Source of the DNA: Devriesea agamarum
Lineage (GTDB): Bacteria > Actinomycetota > Actinomycetes > Actinomycetales > Dermabacteraceae
Assembly: GCF_900070355.1 (NCBI RefSeq)
Contig: NZ_LN849456.1
Coordinates: 1,426,001-1,490,000, forward strand
Direction of reading: 5' to 3'
DNA length: 64,000 bases
In this document: positions 38,304 through 46,535 of the stretch, one piece after another
Layout of the letters: each line of letters opens with the position of its first letter
How positions within the stretch are numbered: position 1 is the stretch's first letter
Translations under genes and position numbers: made by a program
The notes under the pieces: model-generated
Databases searched by the model: none
What the model was told of the DNA's origin: nothing
The model's input: only the letters and a program-made list of their open reading frames with translations

Positions 38304-39392
38304 CTATGAACGCTTAGGCTCGTCCGCCCCATCGCCTGCTCCATCGCCCGACGGCCTGCCCGATTCCTCACGCGATTCATGCTGCGGCGTGCTGCCCGGT
38401 CCATCGCCAAGCACAGAGTCTGTCTCGGTGCCAGCTCCGCGCGTGTTAGGTCCGTGCGTGTCGGCTCCAGGCACTAATCCGCGCCCGGCCTCAGGTTCAG
38501 AACCGTTACCCGGCCCACGACCACGCCGCGACACCAGTGCGCGCACCACATCGCGAAGCTGCGCGGCCCGGTGAACCTGTGACCGCAGATCACGGCCCGT
38601 CACCCGGTGCTGAAGCGCGCACGGAACTTCCTGAACCCAAAACCCTGCGGCGAGCGCGTCGATGCTGAGGGAAGTCTCCACGCCCCAACCTGCGGCCAGC
38701 GGCTGGCAGGCATCCCACACCTCGCGGGTCATGCACCGGGTGCCCGACAACGGCTGTTCCGGCTGCCACCCAGTCGCGCGGTGAATCCCTGAGCGCGCGG
38801 TGCGCACGACCAGCCCGAAACCTCCGCCGCGGCTGGACTGGGTCGGAAGCAACGCAATAGCCATATCGACACCGCGGTCGCACACCGCCTCAACCAAAGG
38901 CGCCGCATTCTCAGCGGTCTCCTGCAAATCCGCGTCGATAAAAAGCAGCGCCCTAGGGGGCAATGGATCTGGATTAATGACCGGAAGCGGCCCGGTGTGA
39001 CCCGGCACCCGAGGTTCAGCATGCAGCGTTTCCTCGAACGTGTCATCCCCTTCGGCTGCGCTGACATCCTCGCGCATCGCCACGAGCCGGGCCCCGGTAG
39101 CCATTGCGGCAGCTTTACCGAGGTTGCGTTTATGCCGAACAACCAGGGCGCCGGCACCTTTGGCGATGGCGGAGGTGGCATCCGTGGAGCCATCGTCGAC
39201 CACCACGATCAGATCGACCCGGTCGATACGTGATGCCGCGTGGATCGTGGCGTCTAGCCGTTCCGCTTCGTTATATGCCGGAATCACCACGGCCACGGCG
39301 TCCGGACGACCCTGAGTCAACGGGCCGGACTGTGAGTCGAGATCTGCTGACGAATGCTCGGTCACCACGTTGTCAGCCGGCTGCTCCGTCAC
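38304..39392 (-). CDS. Family 2 glycosyltransferase with low-complexity tail
   Basis: A 362-aa GT-A fold enzyme. The nucleotide-sugar site starts VAVVIPAYNEAERL, then VVDDGSTDAT, HKRNLGKAAAMATGA, and the metal-binding DADLQ. About 35 residues of acidic, Pro-rich insert lie between the GARL helix and LLFIDADLQ. The last 75 residues are Gly/Pro/Glu-rich and disordered. Its ATG overlaps the stop of the upstream DUF5926-like gene by 4 bases. Probable role in polyprenyl-linked or envelope glycan synthesis; donor and acceptor unknown. Confidence 0.85.
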   Translation of the reverse strand: MTEQPADNVVTEHSSADLDSQSGPLTQGRPDAVAVVIPAYNEAERLDATIHAASRIDRVDLIVVVDDGSTDATSAIAKGAGALVVRHKRNLGKAAAMATGARLVAMREDVSAAEGDDTFEETLHAEPRVPGHTGPLPVINPDPLPPRALLFIDADLQETAENAAPLVEAVCDRGVDMAIALLPTQSSRGGGFGLVVRTARSGIHRATGWQPEQPLSGTRCMTREVWDACQPLAAGWGVETSLSIDALAAGFWVQEVPCALQHRVTGRDLRSQVHRAAQLRDVVRALVSRRGRGPGNGSEPEAGRGLVPGADTHGPNTRGAGTETDSVLGDGPGSTPQHESREESGRPSGDGAGDGADEPKRS

Positions 39393-40210
39393 CGCAGTGT
39401 CACCTGCCGGGCCACAATTCCACCTCGGGCCCGGCGCTCACGCGGGGTGAGCTCATCGGTGCAGGCCAGGGCGTCATGCATGCGCTGTGCGAGGTCGGAG
39501 GCGACCTCTTCGACCCCATCGACCCCAAATCCCTTCGGCAGGTCCCAGACGGGGATGGTGAGCCCATCGGCCCGGAAGGAACCGACATATCGCGTGCCCT
39601 CGCCCAGGCCGCTGTCGTGGCGCGCGTGCAGGCGGGCAATGGCGTCGATCACGCGATCTTCGTCAGCATCGAGCACCCAGCGCAGATGCTCCTTAGAACC
39701 GGCGTCCACCCAGAAAGCATGGGGCAGAGCCTTCACGGCCTTGGTCGGGAGGATGGAGGCGTTGGCTTCTTTGAGCGCGGCCTCAACCTGTTCGGTGCGT
39801 TCAGCCGATGCGTCAAGCCAAAACTCGAACGTGTCGTGGACGGTTACCGGAACGTCGGGGTCGATGTCGAGGAGGTCCTGGAGTCGGGGCGAGTCAGCGG
39901 TGAGGTCTATTTTTTCCACGGCTGTGCCGGGTTCTACCTCCAGCGCTTGGGCAATGGCCTGGCCGAAAGCTCGGGATAGGTCGCCGCCCGGGACGGATGC
40001 CTGCAATCCGACGATGACGCTTCCGTCTGTGCGGCGGACCGCTGGGTATGCCATCGGGAGCACGGTGGCGATCACGACGGGCACTCCGTCTCGGGTGCGT
40101 GCAGGCACGGTAGCGGAGGGAATGAGTTCGCGCATGGCGACGAGGTCGCGTTCGCGTCCGAGCCCGGCGAAGGGGCGGCGGACCAGGACGTCGGGTGAGG
40201 TGGCAGCCAT
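39389..40210 (-). CDS. Conserved actinobacterial protein (DUF5926-like)
   Basis: A 273-aa soluble protein of unknown function. It begins VRRPFAGLGRERDLVAMRELIPSATVPAR and contains DTFEFWLD, LPHAFWVDAG and HLRWVLDADEDRVIDAIARL, which I recall from actinobacterial proteins filed as DUF5926 and once misnamed as SecA-like, often beside a family 2 glycosyltransferase as here. It is coupled to that gene by a 4-base overlap. No catalytic motif can be pointed out. No ribosome site is evident ahead of the ATG. Confidence 0.72.
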   Translation of the reverse strand: MAATSPDVLVRRPFAGLGRERDLVAMRELIPSATVPARTRDGVPVVIATVLPMAYPAVRRTDGSVIVGLQASVPGGDLSRAFGQAIAQALEVEPGTAVEKIDLTADSPRLQDLLDIDPDVPVTVHDTFEFWLDASAERTEQVEAALKEANASILPTKAVKALPHAFWVDAGSKEHLRWVLDADEDRVIDAIARLHARHDSGLGEGTRYVGSFRADGLTIPVWDLPKGFGVDGVEEVASDLAQRMHDALACTDELTPRERRARGGIVARQVTLR

Positions 40211-40267
40211 GCAGACAGGTTACCCGGCCCTCGCCTGCATGTCCCCTGTGCAACCGCGTATGTCCGG

Positions 40268-41218
40268 TTACGTAGTGCGGGAGGCGTCAATCTCGAGGAC
40301 GCCGCGGGCGGCGCCTAGGTCGGTGACGAGGTGGGTGATGTAGCCGGCGCGCAATGCCACGGCAAGTGGCAAGGCTTTGGAGCGGCCTCCGGCGATGCAC
40401 ACGGTGCGTTCCTTGGAGGCGAGATCTTCCAACGCGATGGCGACGGTCCGCTGATCCAAACTGGGCAGGCAGATGTGTCCGTCGGCGTCGTAGAACCGGG
40501 AGCAGATATCGCCGACTGCTCGGTGCAGCAGGTAGTCCCGGTCTGCGGAGGCGAAGGAATCCAGTGTGAACATGGTCGCATCGGGACCGATGCCGCCGAC
40601 GGTGAAGATGGCGGTGGTGGCTTCGCGTCCGAGGTCAAGAACCGCTCTGATCTGGGGTTCTTTTTCGACGGCGCGGCGGGTTGCCGCGTGTTCAAAGAAC
40701 AGCGGCAGGTGCAGGCTCCTCGGGCAGGCGTCGAAGGCGTCACAGAACAGGGGCATGGTTTCGTATTCACGGGTGCGCCGGGAATGGTAGGGGACGCCGC
40801 CTTTGAGTTCGACGATCTGCACGCCGGTTCGCGCCACGGGGGTGAGGTGTCGGCCCACACTGAACAGGGTTTCGCCCCAGGACAGGCCTACGATTTCGCG
40901 GTCGCGTATGAGGTCCCGCAGGAGGGCGGCGCCGATTCTGCCGATTTCTTCGAGGATGAGTTCGTGGTCATCGGGTGCCATGGCGATGCGCACGTCAGCC
41001 AGTCCGAAGCGTTCTTTGAGCTGCTGGGCCAGGCGGGAGGTGTCCTCTCTGGGGTCGTGAATGTCGATCGACACGAATCCGCACTCTTTGGCGTATTGAA
41101 TGAGTTTGGACACGGTGGGACGTGAGACGCCGAGGGTCCGTGCGACCTCGTCCTGAGATTTTCCGAGCCCGTAATACAGTTTGGCGGCGTCCAGAGCTTG
41201 GACTTCTCGCTGCTGCAT
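40268..41218 (-). CDS. SorC/DeoR-type sugar-binding transcriptional regulator of the deo genes
   Basis: A 316-aa regulator. The N-terminal helix-turn-helix (GKSQDEVARTLGVSRPTVSKLIQYAKE) is followed by a SorC-family sugar-phosphate-binding domain with IVGLSWGETL, IVELKGGVPY, IFTVGGIGP and TVCIAGGRSKALPL. I choose the ATG at 41218, with AGGAGA 4-9 bases upstream; the frame stays open to 41479 over promoter DNA. It diverges from deoC. In Bacillus, a protein of this family (DeoR) represses deoxyribonucleoside catabolism and is released by deoxyribose-5-phosphate, and the same job is likely here. Confidence 0.87.
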   Translation of the reverse strand: MQQREVQALDAAKLYYGLGKSQDEVARTLGVSRPTVSKLIQYAKECGFVSIDIHDPREDTSRLAQQLKERFGLADVRIAMAPDDHELILEEIGRIGAALLRDLIRDREIVGLSWGETLFSVGRHLTPVARTGVQIVELKGGVPYHSRRTREYETMPLFCDAFDACPRSLHLPLFFEHAATRRAVEKEPQIRAVLDLGREATTAIFTVGGIGPDATMFTLDSFASADRDYLLHRAVGDICSRFYDADGHICLPSLDQRTVAIALEDLASKERTVCIAGGRSKALPLAVALRAGYITHLVTDLGAARGVLEIDASRTT

Positions 41219-41327
41219 GGTCTCTCCTGACGTCTCGTCGGCTGACTGATTGTGCGCTGTGGGACCGCTCTTTTCCCCGGCGATGTGTCCGCGTGAGGAA
41301 CTGATCGGGACCTGATATTGACAGTCC

Positions 41328-41383
41328 TTGACGCGCTTCCTACCGTGGCACATATGTTCGGAGGATACATAACGCATGTTCCG
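41328..41383 (+). promoter_or_regulatory. Candidate deo promoter with paired ATGTTC operator half-sites
   Basis: TTGACG at 41328-41333 and CATATG at 41351-41356 are 17 bases apart, a plausible -35/-10 pair reading toward deoC. Two direct copies of ATGTTC followed by CG or G (41354 and 41376) are 22 bases apart, about two helical turns, and overlap the promoter. They are candidate operator half-sites for the divergent SorC/DeoR-type regulator. This is pattern-based and unproven. Confidence 0.45.
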
Positions 41384-41512
41384 TAGGGCGAGGGCATAGC
41401 CGTCACAGCCATCAGAGAAACCAGCCTCAACCCGCCGACCACCTAGCTTCACCCCACACAGAAAAAATAGCTTCACCACACACAGAAAACAGATACCGAC
41501 AAAGGAGTTTCC

Positions 41513-42172
41513 ATGCGCCGATCAGAGGTGGCCGCACTCATCGACCACACGCTACTGCGCCCCGAGGCCACCCCCGCCGACGTTCAGGAGCTACTGTCCG
41601 AAGCAGAAGCGCTCGGCACCTACTCCATCTGCGTGTCCCCCAATCTGCTGCCCGTGGCCACTGACGCCTCATCGACGGTCAAAATCGCCACCGTCTGCGG
41701 GTTCCCCTCCGGGGCCCACCATGCCGAGGTCAAAGCAGCCGAAGCCGCCCGCTCCGTAGCCGACGGCGCCGATGAAATCGACATGGTCATTAACCTCGCC
41801 CTGGCCCAGACCGGCGACTACGACGGCATCGAACGCGAAATCCGCGCCGTACGCGAGGCCTGCCCCGAAGGTGTCGTACTCAAAGTCATCATCGAATCCG
41901 CCGCGCTGACTGACGAACAGATCGTCAGCTGCTGCCGCGCCGCCGAAGCAGCCGAAGCCGACTTCGTGAAAACCTCCACCGGTTTCCATCCCGCGGGCGG
42001 CGCCAGTGTTCACGCCGTCGAACTGATGGCACAAACCGTCGGCGGCCGCCTTGGCGTCAAAGCCTCCGGCGGCATCCGCACCGCTGAGACCGCCCTGGCC
42101 ATGATCGAGGCCGGCGCTACCCGGCTCGGCCTGTCCGCGTCCCGCGCTATCTTGGAAGGACTTTCCGAATGA
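41513..42172 (+). CDS. deoC: Deoxyribose-phosphate aldolase
   Basis: A 219-aa class I aldolase splitting 2-deoxyribose-5-phosphate into acetaldehyde and glyceraldehyde-3-phosphate. Seen are [12 protein letters not shown] at the N-terminus, [18 protein letters not shown], the acid/base region LKVIIESA, the Schiff-base lysine in [14 protein letters not shown], and VKASGGIRT. Length fits the family. AAAGGAG lies 7 bases before the ATG. Its stop overlaps the start of the phosphomutase gene by 4 bases. Confidence 0.97.
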   Translation: MRRSEVAALIDHTLLRPEATPADVQELLSEAEALGTYSICVSPNLLPVATDASSTVKIATVCGFPSGAHHAEVKAAEAARSVADGADEIDMVINLALAQTGDYDGIEREIRAVREACPEGVVLKVIIESAALTDEQIVSCCRAAEAAEADFVKTSTGFHPAGGASVHAVELMAQTVGGRLGVKASGGIRTAETALAMIEAGATRLGLSASRAILEGLSE

Positions 42173-43881
42173 ACAGCAACGATGCTCTGATCGCCGCCGC
42201 CCGGGATTGGGCGGCTGACGACCCCGACACCACCACCCAAGCCGAGCTGCTTCGCCTCGCGGACGCCGCCGAAAACGGCGATACCGACGCCCAGGCCGAT
42301 CTCGCCAGCCGCTTCACCGGGCCCCTCACGTTCGGCACCGCCGGGCTGCGCGGGCGCGTCGGCGCAGGCCAGACCCGTATGAACGTCGCCGTGGTCACCC
42401 GTGCCACCGCGGGCCTTGGCCGGTACCTGCTGGACACCGTGGAGAGCGACGGTACCGACCGTCCCCGCGCTGTCGTGGGATGCGATGCCCGTTACGGATC
42501 CGCAGAGTTTTTCGATGCCACCGCCGAGGTGCTGGCCGCTGCCGGAATCGAGACTCTCACCCTGCCGCCACAGCTGCCCACCCCCGTCACCGCTTACGCG
42601 GTCCGCGCACTGAACGCCGATGCAGGCGTGATGGTCACCGCCTCGCACAACCCACCCGCCGACAACGGATACAAGGTCTACCTGGGCGGACGCGCAGCAA
42701 CCGGTCCGGGCGAGGGTGTGCAGATTGTGCCTCCCGCCGACGCCGACATCGCCTCGCGTATCGAGGCAGCTCCTGCGGCCTGCGCCGTTGCCCGTAGCAC
42801 CGAGGGTATCCGGGCGGTCGGCGAAGGACTCGTCGAACAGTACATCGAACGCGCTGTGTCCCTGCGACCAGGCCTCGGCGCGGACGGTACCGCCCCCACC
42901 GCCAGCATTCGGATCGTTCTGACGCCGATGCACGGGGTTGGTGGCGCGACCGCGCGGGAAGTTTTGCAGCGGGCCGGTTTCGAGGATGTCCACGTCGTCG
43001 AGCAGCAGGCCAAGCCCGACCCCGACTTCCCCACGGTTCCGTTCCCGAACCCGGAAGAACCGGGGGCCTTGGACCTTGCCCTCGAACTCGCCCAGAAGGT
43101 GAACGCACACGTCGTGATCGCACTCGATCCCGACGCCGACCGCTGCTCGGCTGCTATTCCGCTGCGGGATGGCACCTGGCGGCAGTTGACCGGCGATGAA
43201 ATCGGGGCCCTGCTCGGCGAGCAGGCAGCAGCCGATGCTGACCGCAGCGGAGGCACCCTCGCCTGCTCGATCGTCTCCAGCCGACTGCTGAGCCGGATCG
43301 CTAAAGCCCATGGGCTGAACTTTGCCGCGACCCTCACCGGCTTCAAGTGGATTGCTCGCACCCCGGACCTTCGGTTCGGTTATGAAGAAGCCATCGGCTA
43401 CTGCACCGACCCGGAAGCTGTGCGCGACAAAGACGGCATCACCGCCATGGTGCGCCTGGCCTCTCTGGTCGAGTCCCTGCACCATGCAGACCGCACCGTC
43501 GAGGACGAGCTGGACCGGCTGGCCCGCGAGCACGGCCTGCACGCGACGGCTCCGCTGAGCATCCGCGTCAACGATGTCTCGCTCATTTCCGACGCTATGA
43601 CACGCCTGCGCGCTCAGGGGCCGACCGAGCTAGCCGGATCCCCCGTGGTGGCCGCTCACGATTTGGCCCAGGGGTACGACGGACTGCCGCCGACCGATGG
43701 TCTGCTCTACCTCACTGAAGCCGACGACCGTGTGATCGTGCGTCCGTCCGGAACTGAGCCGAAGCTCAAGTGCTACCTCGAAGTGGTGCTTCCGTGTGAA
43801 GGTGATCAGGTGCCTCGCGAACAGGCGGCTGAGCGGCTTTCCCGCATTACCGCCGATATGAAGGCCATCCTCAGCCTCTAA
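42169..43881 (+). CDS. Alpha-D-phosphohexomutase-family phospho-sugar mutase (phosphopentomutase/phosphoglucomutase)
   Basis: A 570-aa mutase with four domains. The phosphoserine loop is [15 protein letters not shown], the metal-binding loop [11 protein letters not shown], the sugar-binding loop GYEEAIGYC and the phosphate-binding loop [12 protein letters not shown]. Start overlaps deoC, so in this operon it most likely converts deoxyribose-1-phosphate from nucleoside cleavage into the 5-phosphate for DeoC. Related PGM2-type enzymes act on pentose as well as hexose phosphates, and the DeoB family is absent here. Confidence 0.92.
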   Translation: MNSNDALIAAARDWAADDPDTTTQAELLRLADAAENGDTDAQADLASRFTGPLTFGTAGLRGRVGAGQTRMNVAVVTRATAGLGRYLLDTVESDGTDRPRAVVGCDARYGSAEFFDATAEVLAAAGIETLTLPPQLPTPVTAYAVRALNADAGVMVTASHNPPADNGYKVYLGGRAATGPGEGVQIVPPADADIASRIEAAPAACAVARSTEGIRAVGEGLVEQYIERAVSLRPGLGADGTAPTASIRIVLTPMHGVGGATAREVLQRAGFEDVHVVEQQAKPDPDFPTVPFPNPEEPGALDLALELAQKVNAHVVIALDPDADRCSAAIPLRDGTWRQLTGDEIGALLGEQAAADADRSGGTLACSIVSSRLLSRIAKAHGLNFAATLTGFKWIARTPDLRFGYEEAIGYCTDPEAVRDKDGITAMVRLASLVESLHHADRTVEDELDRLAREHGLHATAPLSIRVNDVSLISDAMTRLRAQGPTELAGSPVVAAHDLAQGYDGLPPTDGLLYLTEADDRVIVRPSGTEPKLKCYLEVVLPCEGDQVPREQAAERLSRITADMKAILSL

Positions 43882-44030
43882 CGGCATCTGAGCGATAACG
43901 CCGATATATCGACGGGTTGCGGCGCGCCACCGACGAGCACGAGTACCAACCTGTAAGACGCGGTACCGACTTTGGGGCGGCGCATCGACTCTGCTGCATA
44001 GCAGGTTTATCCGCGACATCTTGATTCCAC

Positions 44031-44074
44031 CGACGCGACCCGCTGGATTCCAGTAAGGCCTGCGGGTCGCGTCG
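44031..44074 (+). terminator. Strong hairpin between the phosphomutase gene and deoD
   Basis: A 13-bp perfect stem (CGACGCGACCCGC with its complement) encloses an 18-base loop and can be extended by four pairs past a small bulge. No T tract follows. It could be a Rho-independent-like terminator, an attenuator, or an mRNA stabiliser that sets differential expression within the deo region. It is the main feature of the 287-base gap. Confidence 0.6.
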
Positions 44075-44168
44075 CCGGTGTGTTCGGAGCACCTTGATGG
44101 CTCCGCACACCACCGCATGACCCTTAACTCACCGACCGTTTTTACCGACTTGTTTTTAAGGACACCTC

Positions 44169-44879
44169 ATGAGCATGCCCAGCACCCCACACATCAAGCC
44201 CGGCGACGTTCCTATTGCGGAAACCATCCTGCTGCCCGGTGACCCGCTGCGCGCGAAGTTCATCGCCGAGACCTACCTCGATAACCCGCGCTGCTTCAAC
44301 GAAGTCCGCAACATGCTGGGCTACACCGGTACCTACAAGGGACGCGAAGTTTCTGTGATGGGTTCGGGTATGGGTATCCCCTCGATCTCCCTGTACTCCT
44401 ACGAGCTCATTCACATGTTCGGTGTGAAGAACCTGATTCGTGTGGGTTCCTGTGGCGCGATGCAGGAAAACCTCAACCTGTACGACGTGGTCATCGCTCA
44501 GGGCGCATGCACCGACTCAAACTATCTCGCCCAGTTCAACCTTCCCGGCACCTTCGCGCCGCTGTCCTCGTACACCTTGCTTGAGCAAGCTAAACGCGCG
44601 GCGGACGCCAAGAACGCACCGGTTCACGTGGGTAACGTGCTCTCCAGCGACGTGTTCTACGGGGCCGACGCGGATGCGTGGAAGCGCTGGGCCTCCATGG
44701 GTGTGCTCGCCGTTGAAATGGAGTCAGCTGGTTTGTTCGCCAACGCTGCGGCCGCGGGCGTTCAGGCACTGGGAATCTTCACTGTGAGTGACAACCTGGT
44801 CACCTCGGCAGTGACCACCCCTGAGGAACGCCAGACAGCCTTTACCTCGATGATCGAGATCGCTCTCGAGATTGCCTAA
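44169..44879 (+). CDS. deoD: Purine-nucleoside phosphorylase, DeoD type
   Basis: A 236-aa hexameric-type phosphorylase cleaving purine (deoxy)nucleosides with phosphate. Blocks seen: TILLPGDPLRAKFIAE, VMGSGMGIPSISLYSYEL, RVGSCGAMQ, SSDVFYG and the nucleoside-binding EMESAG, all typical of DeoD. Length is standard. AAGGACA lies just upstream. It sits in the deo region and is followed 11 bases later by a transporter, so uptake and cleavage are likely co-expressed. Confidence 0.97.
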   Translation: MSMPSTPHIKPGDVPIAETILLPGDPLRAKFIAETYLDNPRCFNEVRNMLGYTGTYKGREVSVMGSGMGIPSISLYSYELIHMFGVKNLIRVGSCGAMQENLNLYDVVIAQGACTDSNYLAQFNLPGTFAPLSSYTLLEQAKRAADAKNAPVHVGNVLSSDVFYGADADAWKRWASMGVLAVEMESAGLFANAAAAGVQALGIFTVSDNLVTSAVTTPEERQTAFTSMIEIALEIA

Positions 44880-44890
44880 GGACACTAACT

Positions 44891-46330
44891 ATGCCCACTT
44901 CAAAACCTTCTTCTGAGGCGCCGGCCCGCGGGGTTAACCCGAAGCAGGCTGTGCCTCTGATCCTCGCGCTGTTCGTTTTCTCCCTGATCATCGACAACGG
45001 GTTTAAGAACCTGTCTCAGCCCATTGCGACGAACCTCGGTATTTCGCCGAGCGAAGCCAGCCTTCAAGCCACCCTCGCCGGCATTTTGATCGGGATCGGC
45101 GCCGTGGTGTATGCGACTCTTGCCGACTCGATCAGCATGCGTAAGCTTCTGATCTTCTCGGTGATCGTGATGTGCGCAGGCTCGCTGTTCGGGTTCATTT
45201 TCTCGAGCTCATTCCCGATGGTTTTGATCGGCCGCATTGTTCAGACGATGGGGCTCGCCGCTGCGGAAACTCTCTACGTCATCTATGTGACGAAGTATCT
45301 GTCCCGCAAGGACCAGAAAACCTTCCTCGGTTTCAGTACCAGCGCCTATCAGCTTTCGCTTTTCTTCGGCGTTTTAACGTCCGGATATATTGCGGGCTTG
45401 TCCAGCTCGAGCTGGAGCTGGATGTTTTTGGTTCCGCTGCTCGCTATCGTAACGATCCCGAGCATTTTGCGGACTGTTCCGCGCGGTGAGGTTACCAGCT
45501 CCCGCGTCGATGTGCTCGGCCTGTTTTTGGTCGCGGTTGTCGCTACCTGCCTGATTTTGTTCATGCAGCAGTTCCAGTTCTGGTACCTGCTGCCTGCGCT
45601 GATTGCGGTGGTGGTGTTCATCTGGCATATCCGCGCTCATCGGGGTGCCCTGGTCGATGCGTCATTCTTCTTGAACCATCGCTACACCACGATGCTTGCG
45701 GTTAACTTCATCATGTACTCGGTGCAGCTGGCGTACCTGTTCGTGTTCCCGTTCCTGCTGCGGGATCTGCATGGCCTAAAAATTGATGAATCCTCGTATG
45801 TGCTGGCACCGGCCTATTTGGTGGCTGCGATTGTCGGTGCGCTCACCGGTGCGATCGGGAAGTTCCTGTCCTCGCGCCAGGCGATCACGGTGGCCATGTT
45901 GGCGATCACCATCTCCCTGGTGATTCCCGCGGTCTTTGTCGAGTTCTGGATCGGCATGTACACGATCTCGATGATCTTGTTCGCTAGCGGGTTTGCTCTC
46001 ATGTACGCCCCACTAATGTCCACGGCCATTCGGGATATCCCGCGTGAGCGTTCGGGTGTGGCGATCGGCTTCTACAACCTGGTGATCAATATTGCGGTGC
46101 CGATTGGCATTGCCTACACCGCAAAGCTGGTGGATGTGAAGCCCACGTTCCTGTCGTTCCTCACCACTTCGGGTCATGCCGACGGGCAGGTGTACTCGAC
46201 GATTTTGTTCATTATCGCCGCGATTACCATTATCGGTCTTATCGTCTACCAGGTCGCTATTTCGGCTCTGACGAAGTCTGATGCTCGGCGCGGTATTTCC
46301 CCGGAGTCAGAACCGGTGGTCACCCACTGA
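44891..46330 (+). CDS. MFS transporter of the deo region
   Basis: A 479-aa carrier with 12-14 hydrophobic segments; an IGAVVYATLADSISMRK loop after the second helix and a GRIVQTMGLAAAETLYVIYV stretch are major-facilitator features resembling the drug/H+ antiporter (DHA2) branch. The start is 11 bases past deoD with AAGGACA as ribosome site, so it is the last gene of the deo operon and a (deoxy)nucleoside or deoxysugar importer is the sensible inference. A terminator hairpin follows at 46415. Confidence 0.82.
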   Translation: MPTSKPSSEAPARGVNPKQAVPLILALFVFSLIIDNGFKNLSQPIATNLGISPSEASLQATLAGILIGIGAVVYATLADSISMRKLLIFSVIVMCAGSLFGFIFSSSFPMVLIGRIVQTMGLAAAETLYVIYVTKYLSRKDQKTFLGFSTSAYQLSLFFGVLTSGYIAGLSSSSWSWMFLVPLLAIVTIPSILRTVPRGEVTSSRVDVLGLFLVAVVATCLILFMQQFQFWYLLPALIAVVVFIWHIRAHRGALVDASFFLNHRYTTMLAVNFIMYSVQLAYLFVFPFLLRDLHGLKIDESSYVLAPAYLVAAIVGALTGAIGKFLSSRQAITVAMLAITISLVIPAVFVEFWIGMYTISMILFASGFALMYAPLMSTAIRDIPRERSGVAIGFYNLVINIAVPIGIAYTAKLVDVKPTFLSFLTTSGHADGQVYSTILFIIAAITIIGLIVYQVAISALTKSDARRGISPESEPVVTH

Positions 46331-46414
46331 TCTGAGCTGAACCATTGACCGGTTAGATGATCGGTTGATGAAGGGGCATGTGAATAACAATTCATCTGAA
46401 CGCTGAGTTCATGG

Positions 46415-46446
46415 GCCGGGGTCGCAGGCACATCTGCGGCCCCGGC
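46415..46446. terminator. Terminator between the deo MFS and FUSC genes
   Basis: A 13-bp stem with one G-T wobble (GCCGGGGTCGCAG and near-complement) around a 6-base loop, followed by TTCT. It lies between converging genes and can serve either. Confidence 0.7.
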
Positions 46447-46535
46447 TTCTCTCGTCATAAGGCTTTTAATCCCCGGTTCTCGACGCGTCAGCAGGATTTA
46501 AGCGGAGGCACTAGCAGCCCGCTTCAGCAGCGTGT

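Noticed and set aside
42010-43542. 510-codon minus-strand open frame opposite the phospho-sugar mutase gene
   Set aside because: The plus strand has deoC and a mutase with full catalytic motifs in the same interval; the antisense frame is a GC-rich shadow with no recognisable domain.
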